Source: Rhodospirillales bacterium (GTDB lineage: Bacteria > Pseudomonadota > Alphaproteobacteria > Rhodospirillales > Shumkoniaceae). From it: a DNA stretch of 33,137 nucleotides. The position numbers and the translations under genes are program-made. The notes under the pieces were generated by a model. The model worked only from the letters and a program-made list of their open reading frames with translations, searched no databases and was not told where the DNA came from. Positions 26,295 to 33,137 of this stretch are shown here, piece by piece (the first letter of the stretch is position 1; every line of letters starts with the position of its first letter). The stretch spans positions 1-33,137 of the forward strand of contig JACZKS010000023.1 of NCBI GenBank assembly GCA_014859895.1. The letters are read 5' to 3'.

Positions 26295-26323
26295 TTGTGT
26301 TTATGCTAGGCATTAACTATGGC
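26295..26323 (+). promoter_or_regulatory. Candidate sigma-70 promoter for aroK-aroB
   Basis: TTGTGT (26295-26300), 17 bp, TATGGC (26318-26323), in the most AT-rich part of the divergent gap. It would give a leader of about 115 nt before aroK. Each hexamer is a partial match only. Confidence 0.3.
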
Positions 26324-26446
26324 GAATATTCGGCAGTGTATCGGGTCCATCTCCGGCTTTCAACGACGGGGCGTGGCAAGTGATGGATGCATGACGGACA
26401 GGCATCATCGGCGCATGGCAAGCGGTTCCGGAGCCGATCTCCGGCA

Positions 26447-27013
26447 ATGACCCCCGTCCTCGCACTTCCCGGCAACCGGCACCTCGTTCTGATCGGCCTG
26501 ATGGGCGCGGGCAAGACCAGCATTGGGCGCATTCTCGCCAAGCGGATGAAGGCGACGTTCACCGATGCCGACACCGAGATCGAGAAGGCGGCCGGCCTCA
26601 CTATCGCCGAGATCTTCCGGATTCACGGGGAACAGGCGTTCCGTGACGGCGAGCGGCGGATCATCGCCCGCCTGCTGGATGCCCCGCCCGGCGTGCTGGC
26701 CACCGGCGGCGGCGCCTTCATGGACGCCGGGACCCGGGCCCTGATCCGCGAACGCGGCACCTCGATCTGGCTCAGGGCCGACGTCGAGACCCTCTACCGG
26801 CGGACGCGCCAGCGGACCGGCCGGCCGCTGCTCAACAACGAGGACCCGATGGGCACGCTGGAGCGGCTGGCCCAGATGCGCTACCCCATCTACGCCGAGG
26901 CCGACATCACCGTCGATACCGGCGCCGAGAAACCGCGCGAAACGGCAAACCGCATCATTGAGGAACTGACGACCATGGCCAAACAGTCCGGCGCCGCGAG
27001 GGCAACCGCATGA
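26447..27013 (+). CDS. aroK: Shikimate kinase
   Basis: This 188-residue P-loop kinase phosphorylates shikimate at the 3-hydroxyl, step five of chorismate synthesis. Walker A is GLMGAGKTS (17-25); FTDADTEIEKAAG carries the shikimate-binding Asp residues; the ATGGGAFMD segment is the glycine-rich shikimate site; and RTRQRTGRPLL is the lid arginine region. The start at 26447 matches the usual short N-terminus; an upstream in-frame ATG at 26387 would add 20 residues without a better ribosome site. The stop overlaps aroB by ATGA. A 19-codon frame (26391-26450) ends over the chosen start codon, also as ATGA. Confidence 0.95.
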   Translation: MTPVLALPGNRHLVLIGLMGAGKTSIGRILAKRMKATFTDADTEIEKAAGLTIAEIFRIHGEQAFRDGERRIIARLLDAPPGVLATGGGAFMDAGTRALIRERGTSIWLRADVETLYRRTRQRTGRPLLNNEDPMGTLERLAQMRYPIYAEADITVDTGAEKPRETANRIIEELTTMAKQSGAARATA

Positions 27014-28161
27014 CGACCGCCCGCGAGGCCACACCATCCGTCGCCTCCACGCTCGGCGTCGAGCTGGGTTCGCGCGCCTATTCGATCGTCGTCGGCGACG
27101 GGCTTCTCATGGAAGCCGGCCGGCGAATGGCCGAGGTCATCAGCCGGCGGCGGGTCGTGATCGTCACCGACGCCACCGTCGCCTCCCTTTACCTGCAGAC
27201 CCTGGAAGCTTCCCTCGCCGACGCCGACATCGAGCATTCGAGCGTCATCCTGCCGGCCGGCGAGGCAACCAAGAGCTTCGACCATTTGCGCGAGCTGACC
27301 GATAAGCTGCTCGACGAGCGCATCGAGCGCACCACCGCCGTCGTCGCCCTGGGCGGCGGCGTCATCGGCGACCTGGCGGGCTTTGCCGCCAGCATCGTGC
27401 TGCGCGGCGTCGACGTGGTGCAGGTCCCGACCACGCTCCTGGCCCAGGTCGACAGCTCGGTCGGCGGCAAGACCGGAATCAACACCCGGCACGGCAAGAA
27501 CCTGATCGGCACCTTCCATCAGCCGATCCTGGTGCTGGCCGACGTCGGCACGCTGGCGACGCTGCCGCCCCACCAGCTGCTGGCCGGCTACGCCGAGACC
27601 GTGAAGTACGGCCTGACCGAGGACGCGCCCTTCTTCGACTGGCTGGAAATGCATGGCGATGCCTTCTGCCGGGGCGACAAAGCCATCCAGACCGAGGCGG
27701 TCATCCGCGCCTGCGCCGCCAAGGCGGCCGTCGTCGCCGAGGACGAGCGGGAAACCGGCCGTCGGGCCCTGCTCAATTTCGGCCACACCTTCGGCCACGC
27801 CCTGGAAGCCGAGTGCGGCTACGGCGAGCGCCTTTTGCACGGCGAGGCCGTGGCGCTTGGCATGGTGATGGCCACCGACCTTTCGGTGCGCATGGGGCTT
27901 TGCCCCGCCGCCGACCTGGAACGGACCCGCCGGCACCTGAAGGCGCGTGGGCTGAAGGTGGGGGTGGGCGAGATTGCCGAGCCGTCGTGGACGGCGGAAC
28001 GCCTTCTTTCGCACATGATGTCTGACAAGAAGGTCCGGGACAGATTGCCAACGTTCGTGCTTACCCGAGGCATCGGCAAAGCCTTCACCACCCAGGAGGT
28101 CGACCCCGGCCTGCTCCGAAACGTCGTCGAGGTGGCCTTGAGCGACCGACCGCAACCCTAG
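27010..28161 (+). CDS. aroB: 3-dehydroquinate synthase
   Basis: This 383-residue NAD- and metal-dependent cyclase turns DAHP into 3-dehydroquinate, step two of the shikimate pathway. Signatures are complete: ILPAGEATKSF, the NAD loop VVALGGGVIGDLAGFAAS, PTTLLAQVDSSVGGKTGIN, and the metal ligands in LLAGYAETVKYG (Glu), FGHTFGHALE (His) and LHGEAVALGM (His). It follows aroK with an ATGA overlap, the classic aroKB pair. Length is normal for alphaproteobacteria. A 53-bp gap separates it from the CNNM/CorC gene on the same strand, which may belong to the same transcript. Confidence 0.97.
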   Translation: MTTAREATPSVASTLGVELGSRAYSIVVGDGLLMEAGRRMAEVISRRRVVIVTDATVASLYLQTLEASLADADIEHSSVILPAGEATKSFDHLRELTDKLLDERIERTTAVVALGGGVIGDLAGFAASIVLRGVDVVQVPTTLLAQVDSSVGGKTGINTRHGKNLIGTFHQPILVLADVGTLATLPPHQLLAGYAETVKYGLTEDAPFFDWLEMHGDAFCRGDKAIQTEAVIRACAAKAAVVAEDERETGRRALLNFGHTFGHALEAECGYGERLLHGEAVALGMVMATDLSVRMGLCPAADLERTRRHLKARGLKVGVGEIAEPSWTAERLLSHMMSDKKVRDRLPTFVLTRGIGKAFTTQEVDPGLLRNVVEVALSDRPQP

Positions 28162-28214
28162 TTGGAGCGCCGGCCGAGCCCCCCTGCCCTCCGCTTGCCG
28201 GCGGAACGAGCCCC

Positions 28215-29513
28215 ATGATCGAATATATCGCCGCGATCACCGTCTTGATGGTTCTCTCGGCCTTTTTTTCAGGAGCGGAAACCGCGCTGACCGCGGTCTC
28301 GCGTCCGCTGGTCCACCAGATGGAGCAGTCGGGCAACCGCAGGGCGGCCATCATCAGTCACTTACAGGCCAACAAGCCGCGATTGATCAGCGCCATGCTG
28401 CTCGGCAACAACCTGGTGAACATCCTGGCCTCGGCCCTGGCGACGCGCTTCCTGCTCGGCCTGTTCGGAGAGGCCGGCGTCGCCTATGCCACCATCGTCA
28501 TGACCCTTCTCATCCTGCTGTTTTCCGAGATCATTCCCAAGACCTACGCCATCCGCAACGCCGGCCAAGTGGCGCTGGCGCTGGCGCCGACCATCCGCAT
28601 CCTCGTCGCCGTCTTCAGCCCGGCAACCCGCCTGCTGATGTGGATCGTGCGGGGCATCTTCAAGGCTTTCGGCAGCGACATCCAGGGCGGCGAGGCGTTG
28701 GGCGCGGGGGACGAGGAACTGCGCGGCGCCATCGAATTGCACAGCGGCGACGAGGCGGCGATCCGCCACGAGCGCGCCATGCTGCGCAGCGTGCTCGACC
28801 TCACCGACGTGCAGGTGGGCGAGATCATGGTGCACCGCCGCAACCTGGTGACCATCGACGCCGACCTGCCGGCCGCGGAGATCATCTCGCAGGTCCTGGC
28901 CAGTTCCTATACCCGGTTGCCGTTGTGGCGGGAAACGCCGGACAACATCGTCGGCATCCTGCACACCAAGGCGCTCTTCCGCGCGGCCCAGGCGGGAGGC
29001 GGCGGCCTGGAGAACCTGGATATCATCGCGCTCGCCGGCAAGCCGTGGTTCATCCCCGAATACACGCCGTTGCTCGACCAACTGCTGGCCTTCCGCGAGC
29101 GGCGGGAACACTTTGCCCTGGTGGTCGACGAATACGGCAGCCTGATGGGCATCGTCACCCTGGAGGACATCCTGGAAGAGATCGTCGGCGACATTTCCGA
29201 CGAACACGACGTGACGGTCATCGGCGCGCGCCCGCAAGCCGACGGCAGCTACGTCGTGGACGGCGACGCCACCATCCGCGACCTCAACCGCGAGTTCGAA
29301 TGGACCTTGCCCGACGAGGAGGCCTCGACCGTCGCCGGGCTGGTGCTGCACGAAACGCGGCGCATCCCCGACGTCGGCCAGACCTTCCTGTTCAACGGCT
29401 TCCGGTTCGAGATCCTGCGCCGGCAGCGCCATCAGATCACCTCGGTGCGCATCACGCCGCCCGGCAGCGACGGCGAACCCGCAACCTCGGGAACCAAGGG
29501 CACCACCGCGTAG
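28215..29513 (+). CDS. CNNM/CorC-type membrane protein with CBS pair (HlyC/CorC family)
   Basis: The gene encodes 432 residues. An N-terminal DUF21/CNNM transmembrane domain (1 to about 185) contains the family motif SAFFSGAETALTAVSRPLV (14-32) and LLGNNLVNILASALAT. A CBS pair follows (about 205-330: MVHRRNLVTIDADLPAAE..., then YGSLMGIVTLEDILEEIVGDISDEHD). The C-terminal CorC_HlyC domain (about 340-420) has VDGDATIRDLNREFEW. The family is linked to Mg2+/Co2+ efflux or homeostasis; older 'hemolysin' names are misleading. It is co-directional with aroB. The acidic GDISDEHD segment is typical. Ion specificity is not readable. Confidence 0.92.
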   Translation: MIEYIAAITVLMVLSAFFSGAETALTAVSRPLVHQMEQSGNRRAAIISHLQANKPRLISAMLLGNNLVNILASALATRFLLGLFGEAGVAYATIVMTLLILLFSEIIPKTYAIRNAGQVALALAPTIRILVAVFSPATRLLMWIVRGIFKAFGSDIQGGEALGAGDEELRGAIELHSGDEAAIRHERAMLRSVLDLTDVQVGEIMVHRRNLVTIDADLPAAEIISQVLASSYTRLPLWRETPDNIVGILHTKALFRAAQAGGGGLENLDIIALAGKPWFIPEYTPLLDQLLAFRERREHFALVVDEYGSLMGIVTLEDILEEIVGDISDEHDVTVIGARPQADGSYVVDGDATIRDLNREFEWTLPDEEASTVAGLVLHETRRIPDVGQTFLFNGFRFEILRRQRHQITSVRITPPGSDGEPATSGTKGTTA

Positions 29514-29626
29514 TCCGGCGCCGGCGCGCATCGCATTATTGAAGTCGTCCCCGAACGGTCCCACATGATTCCGACAGGCATTCGTAAGCCGTGGGGAGAT
29601 TGCGTCAATACGAACGGGAGTTAATC

Positions 29627-30070
29627 ATGCGGAGAATCATCCCAGACGTCGTCAAGGACCAAAGCATCCACACCTTGCCGCCCGACAGCACTGCGCTGGA
29701 GGCCGCCAAGATGATGGCCAATCGCGATGTCGGGGCGATACTGGTGGTAGGAAAGGATGGACGGCTGGCCGGCATTCTGACGGAACGCGACATCACCCGG
29801 CGGATCGTCGCCAATGGCCTCGATCCGAAGAAGGCGACCGTCGCCGAGATCATGACGCACAATCCGGACACCCTTTCTCCGGACAACACCGAAGCGGAAG
29901 CGCTGGAAATCATGCGGGTGCGCCGTTATCGCCACCTGCCCGTCACCGTCGACGGCAAGGCGGTTGCCATGGTTTCCGTGCGCGATCTCTACGAGGTGAT
30001 GAAGGTCGAGCTGGAGGAGAGCATCCGGGAAACCGAGGCGTTCGTCTTCGGCGACCGCTACGGCGCCTGA
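29627..30070 (+). CDS. CBS-pair domain protein
   Basis: The gene encodes 147 residues consisting almost only of two CBS motifs: first about 8-62 (IHTLPPDSTALEAAKMMANRDVGAILVV...GILTERDITRRIV), second about 75-130 (VAEIMTHNPDTLSPDNTEAEALEIM...YRHLPVT...AMVSVRDLYEVM). The TERDITRR and SVRDLYEV segments are the usual ribose-phosphate contact places, so adenine-nucleotide binding is expected. There is no fused effector domain. The ATG at 29627 follows GGGAG by 7 bp, preferred over GTG at 29591. It is 113 bp after another CBS protein but seems separately translated. The role is probably an energy-sensing regulator of an unknown partner. Confidence 0.9.
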   Translation: MRRIIPDVVKDQSIHTLPPDSTALEAAKMMANRDVGAILVVGKDGRLAGILTERDITRRIVANGLDPKKATVAEIMTHNPDTLSPDNTEAEALEIMRVRRYRHLPVTVDGKAVAMVSVRDLYEVMKVELEESIRETEAFVFGDRYGA

Positions 30071-30101
30071 CCCAAGATCGCCCCTAACCGCCCGACCGGC
30101 G

Positions 30102-33100
30102 TCAGCTTGCCGGCGGCGTGGTTGTGCTTGCGAAAAGCTCGCTCAGCTTGTTGGTCTTCAGGCGGTCGCGGTAATCGGCCATGAACGACTGGAAGTTTTC
30201 GGCTTCCTTGACCTTTCCGGCCACCGTCTGATAGTCGATCAAGCCGGTTTCACTGGGGCTGGCGATCAGCCGGAAGGCATCGGCGTAGGGTGATTCGGCC
30301 ATCAGCGGCCCGAAGTCGGTGCGGGTCCGGCTGAGCCCGCGCTCGTTGCCGCTCAGCGCCAACGCTATGGTCAGCTTGAGGACCGCCAGGCCTTGCTTGT
30401 CGTCGAGCGGCTGCTTGAACGTGATGCCCGCCGCCTTGACCTGCCGCCCGAGAACCTGGGCCGCGTTGGCCCAATCCTGCTTGGCCCAGAAGATGTCCGC
30501 GCGGATGCGCTCGGCCTCGATCGCCTCGTCCTTGTCGAGCAGGGCAAGAGCCGTGTCCGTCTGCCCCACCAGGACGGCGGCGCGGGCCCGCAGGTAACGG
30601 CGCGCCGTGGCCAGGTCGGCGGGAAGGCCGGGACTTTCGGTGGCGTCGAGGGCGGCGAGCGCCCTTTCCGGCTCGTTGGCCATGAGGCGGATCACCGCCA
30701 GCCGGCTGCCGACCCTCGCCTTTTCCGGTCCCTGCAGGCGGAACTCGATCTGCGATTCGAGCAATTCCGCCCCGCGCTCCAGCAGGTCCACCGAAACCAG
30801 GCGGTCGGCCAGCTTGCGGATCATCTCGTCGCCCTTGGCGCCGGCCGGTGTCAACTCCTTGAATTCGTCGTAGAGCGCGATGGCCGAGACCGGCGGCAAC
30901 GCGTCGGCACCGCCGTCGAGATACAGCTTGGCGAAGGAGTCGGTCATTTCCTGGGTGACCAGCGGCGACTCCCGATGGTCGCGGAAATAGGTGGCGGCTT
31001 GGCGCAAGGTACGCAGGCCGTTGCGATAGTCGCCCGCCTCCAGATGGAGATGGCCAAGCCGGCGCAGCAGGCCGAACTCGAAATCGTCGCCGCGCCAGAC
31101 ATATCGAAGCTTCTCGTATGTGCCGATCGCCTCGGCGCTCGTCGCCTTGTCAAGTTTCAGCATCAGCTCGGTGCGCGCGATCGCCGCCTTGGCGCGGCTC
31201 GGCAGGTGGACGCCCAGTTCGGCCTCCTCCCACTTGGCGAGCGCGCCGTCGAAATCGCCCGACAGTTCGGCGACACGGCCCTGCACGTAAGCCATCTGCG
31301 CCCGTTGGCGCGGGTTGGGATTCTCAACCGCCAGCAGATCGATGAAATGGGAAGCCTGGCGGGTATCGCCGACCTCGACCGCGGTTTGCGCCACCGTCAC
31401 GCTCAGCGGCATCTTCAGCGGATCGGGATAGCCGCGCACCACGCTTCCCAACTGGCGCAGCACCCGTGAGGCCTGGACGGCATCGCCCTTGCGGGCGGCC
31501 AGCAGGGCGCGCCAGAAGGTCGCCTCGTCGTTGTTGTTGAGGCTCGGGTGGTACCAATCCTCCTCGGCCGCGGCCAGGCGGTCCATCAGGTAGCTGCCGG
31601 CCCCCCGCGTCGCTCGGAATCGGGGGTCCTCGGCAATACCGGGACGGCTGGCCGCCATGACGTCGAGCACGCCCAGCGCCTCGGCGGCAAACCCGCGGGC
31701 GAGAAAGAAGGTGGCAAGTTCGAGCCGGGCCTTTTCCTTTTCCAGTTCCTTGGCGGCGGAGGCCGCCTTGAGAAGCCGGTTCTTTTGCGACTCGAAAGCC
31801 GTCGGGGCGAGGTTCCGCCACCGTTCGAAATCGAAGATCGTGCTTATCGGCCCGCCAACCGCCAGGGAATTGGTGGCGGCCATCTCGCGCGAAACCGGGG
31901 TGATCTGCAGGCCGTTGCCACTGGTCAATTCGATCCCCTGGCGTAGCGCCCGGACACGCAGGTTGTCGATGGCGGGCTGGACGACCACCCCCTGGATGGT
32001 GGGCAGAAGCCGAAGCTCCGGATATTCGTAGGGAACGCCCATGCCGTATCCCAGCGGAATGACCGGCACCACGACCATGGTGTCGCCGACCTCGGGATCG
32101 TCGATCGCCAGCGCCAGGCCGGGTTCGGGAACCGGCAGGAAAACCCTGGTTCCCGCCGACGGTGTGGTCTGGGCCAGGGCCTCGATCGGGGTCTGCGGCT
32201 GGAGAGGCTGTTTCACGAAGTCCAGCAGCCACGCCAGCCCGTCGCGGCGCACGCTCGGGTTGACGCCGGCCACGGTCTCGATGCGCAGCACCGTTCCCTG
32301 CTCCACCGTCACCTGCTCCATGCCGCGGATGACGTTGCCCCCGACGGCCCTGAGCGCGGTCACGTCAAGCTTCTGGGGCCGATCGAAGACCACCCACAGG
32401 ATTTCGGCCCGGCTGAAGACCGCCGCCGCCACCGGTTCCGTCCAATCGAAGCGCAGGGTCACCGCACCGGCCGGAGCGACCGTCGGCGCCGCCCTGGCGG
32501 GCCGTTCCGCCAAGCCCGTCGCCAATCCCGCCTGGGGCGGCGTCAACTTGCCGATGTTGATCGGCTGTACGGCCTCCGGCATCGGCACCTCGGCGGGCGA
32601 CGCCAGGGGCGTGGGGGCGACCGGAACCAGCGGCGTCGGCCGCCCGGCGACCGGCGGCGGCGACAGCGCGCTGCCCGGCGCCTTGACCGTTGTCAGGGCC
32701 ATCGGTTGTGCGCCAGCCGGCGGGACGCCGGCACCGCCGACCTTGACCGCCGGCTGAACGGCTTCGGACCCGCTTGCCGCGACCGGCGGCGGCGTACCGC
32801 GGACGGGCGCCATGACGTCGACCACCACCTTGGGGCCGGAACGGAAATGCCGGACCTGTGACGCCACCGGCGTGCGCAGGACGACCTTCAGCCGCCCGCC
32901 GTCGAGGGAGGAATCAACCCCCTCGATAAACCGTGGCGGCCGCGCCTTCAGTGAGCCGAGGTCTGGGTTGGCCGGCTGATCGAAGGTGATGGTGGCGGCA
33001 CCGCCGGCCTGATCCACCGTGTAGCCGACCGAACGCGGCCAATCGAAGACGACACGGCTGTAGCCCTCGTGCTCGCCCACCCGGACGCCAAGCGCCTCGC

Positions 33101-33137
33101 CACCCCGCGGACCGGCCGGCGTCGGCCGCGCCGCGGC
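30102..33137 (-). CDS. AMIN-like and TPR-repeat protein, N-terminus beyond window
   Basis: 1011 codons are visible, open to the window edge, so the true start is outside; the apparent GTG start at 33080 is an internal Val within GVRVGEHEGYSRVVFDWP. Numbering from the edge, 17-112 is an AMIN-like beta domain (SRVVFDWP ... GPKVVVDVMAP), 113-225 a Pro/Ala/Val-rich linker, 226-308 a second AMIN-like unit (VTLRFDWTEP ... LAWLLDF), then a beta region to about 430, and from about 455 on TPR-like helices (ATFFLARGFAAEALGVLDVM and repeats) to the end. AMIN domains usually bind peptidoglycan and localise envelope proteins; this large protein is therefore probably periplasmic. The partner genes are off-window. 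It is convergent with the CBS gene. Confidence 0.85.
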   Translation of the reverse strand, partial: AAARPTPAGPRGGEALGVRVGEHEGYSRVVFDWPRSVGYTVDQAGGAATITFDQPANPDLGSLKARPPRFIEGVDSSLDGGRLKVVLRTPVASQVRHFRSGPKVVVDVMAPVRGTPPPVAASGSEAVQPAVKVGGAGVPPAGAQPMALTTVKAPGSALSPPPVAGRPTPLVPVAPTPLASPAEVPMPEAVQPINIGKLTPPQAGLATGLAERPARAAPTVAPAGAVTLRFDWTEPVAAAVFSRAEILWVVFDRPQKLDVTALRAVGGNVIRGMEQVTVEQGTVLRIETVAGVNPSVRRDGLAWLLDFVKQPLQPQTPIEALAQTTPSAGTRVFLPVPEPGLALAIDDPEVGDTMVVVPVIPLGYGMGVPYEYPELRLLPTIQGVVVQPAIDNLRVRALRQGIELTSGNGLQITPVSREMAATNSLAVGGPISTIFDFERWRNLAPTAFESQKNRLLKAASAAKELEKEKARLELATFFLARGFAAEALGVLDVMAASRPGIAEDPRFRATRGAGSYLMDRLAAAEEDWYHPSLNNNDEATFWRALLAARKGDAVQASRVLRQLGSVVRGYPDPLKMPLSVTVAQTAVEVGDTRQASHFIDLLAVENPNPRQRAQMAYVQGRVAELSGDFDGALAKWEEAELGVHLPSRAKAAIARTELMLKLDKATSAEAIGTYEKLRYVWRGDDFEFGLLRRLGHLHLEAGDYRNGLRTLRQAATYFRDHRESPLVTQEMTDSFAKLYLDGGADALPPVSAIALYDEFKELTPAGAKGDEMIRKLADRLVSVDLLERGAELLESQIEFRLQGPEKARVGSRLAVIRLMANEPERALAALDATESPGLPADLATARRYLRARAAVLVGQTDTALALLDKDEAIEAERIRADIFWAKQDWANAAQVLGRQVKAAGITFKQPLDDKQGLAVLKLTIALALSGNERGLSRTRTDFGPLMAESPYADAFRLIASPSETGLIDYQTVAGKVKEAENFQSFMADYRDRLKTNKLSELFASTTTPPAS

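Overview
The window is GC-rich chromosomal DNA of an alphaproteobacterium, most likely Rhodospirillales. This rests on the high GC at third codon positions and on recognisable gene neighbourhoods: argJ with a NUDIX/GNAT gene beside a parvulin-type PPIase divergent from secA, and accA, malyl-CoA lyase, xerD, aroK and aroB in one stretch. No rRNA, CRISPR array, prophage or complete insertion sequence is visible. The assignment is inference from content; no database search was possible.

Layout. 1-212: a dispersed palindromic repeat and no clear gene. 213-1089 (-): a DUF6602 nuclease-like protein directly 3' of tRNA-Leu(UAA). 1335-4424 (+): a complete glutamate/aspartate-type ABC importer, gltI-J-K-L, closed by an inverted pair of palindromic repeats. 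4574-4957 (-): a small STAS-like protein. 5295-8363 (+): a complete tripartite tricarboxylate transporter, tctC-B-A. 8373-13367 (-): a DUF1194 von Willebrand A protein, a MarR-GNAT fusion, a CinA-like molybdopterin-binding-domain protein, a GNAT-NUDIX fusion and argJ. 13450-17328: a periplasmic PPIase (-) divergent from secA (+). 17413-19279 (+): a hydroxyacid dehydrogenase and a lactonase/isomerase-like amidohydrolase. 19292-26199 (-): ilvD, accA, malyl-CoA lyase, xerD, a secreted helical protein of unknown function and a 46-residue membrane peptide. 26447-30070 (+): aroK, aroB, a CNNM/CorC-type membrane protein and a CBS-pair protein. 30102 to the right edge (-): a large AMIN-like/TPR protein whose N-terminus lies outside the window.

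How the genes fit together. Two solute-uptake operons (amino acids, carboxylates) both place a strong hairpin directly after the binding-protein gene, which suggests that the binding protein is made in excess of the membrane parts. Housekeeping functions are arginine synthesis (argJ), branched-chain amino acid synthesis (ilvD), fatty acid initiation (accA), the shikimate pathway (aroK-aroB), protein export (secA), export-linked folding (PPIase) and chromosome dimer resolution (xerD). Malyl-CoA lyase points to glyoxylate/acetyl-CoA assimilation chemistry.

The less ordinary material is: a 26-bp perfect inverted repeat that supplies the start codon of the CinA-like gene; tandem AT-rich direct repeats upstream of the MarR-GNAT gene; two separate GNAT fusion proteins on either side of the CinA-like gene; the 46-aa peptide and its 600-aa partner; a hydroxyacid dehydrogenase without the usual catalytic Glu; and a 12-C homopolymer in front of argJ. 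I found no convincing complete new multi-gene system. The best candidates for new biology are the unknown secreted/membrane pair at 24252-26199 and the repeat-driven start codon at 11079-11163.
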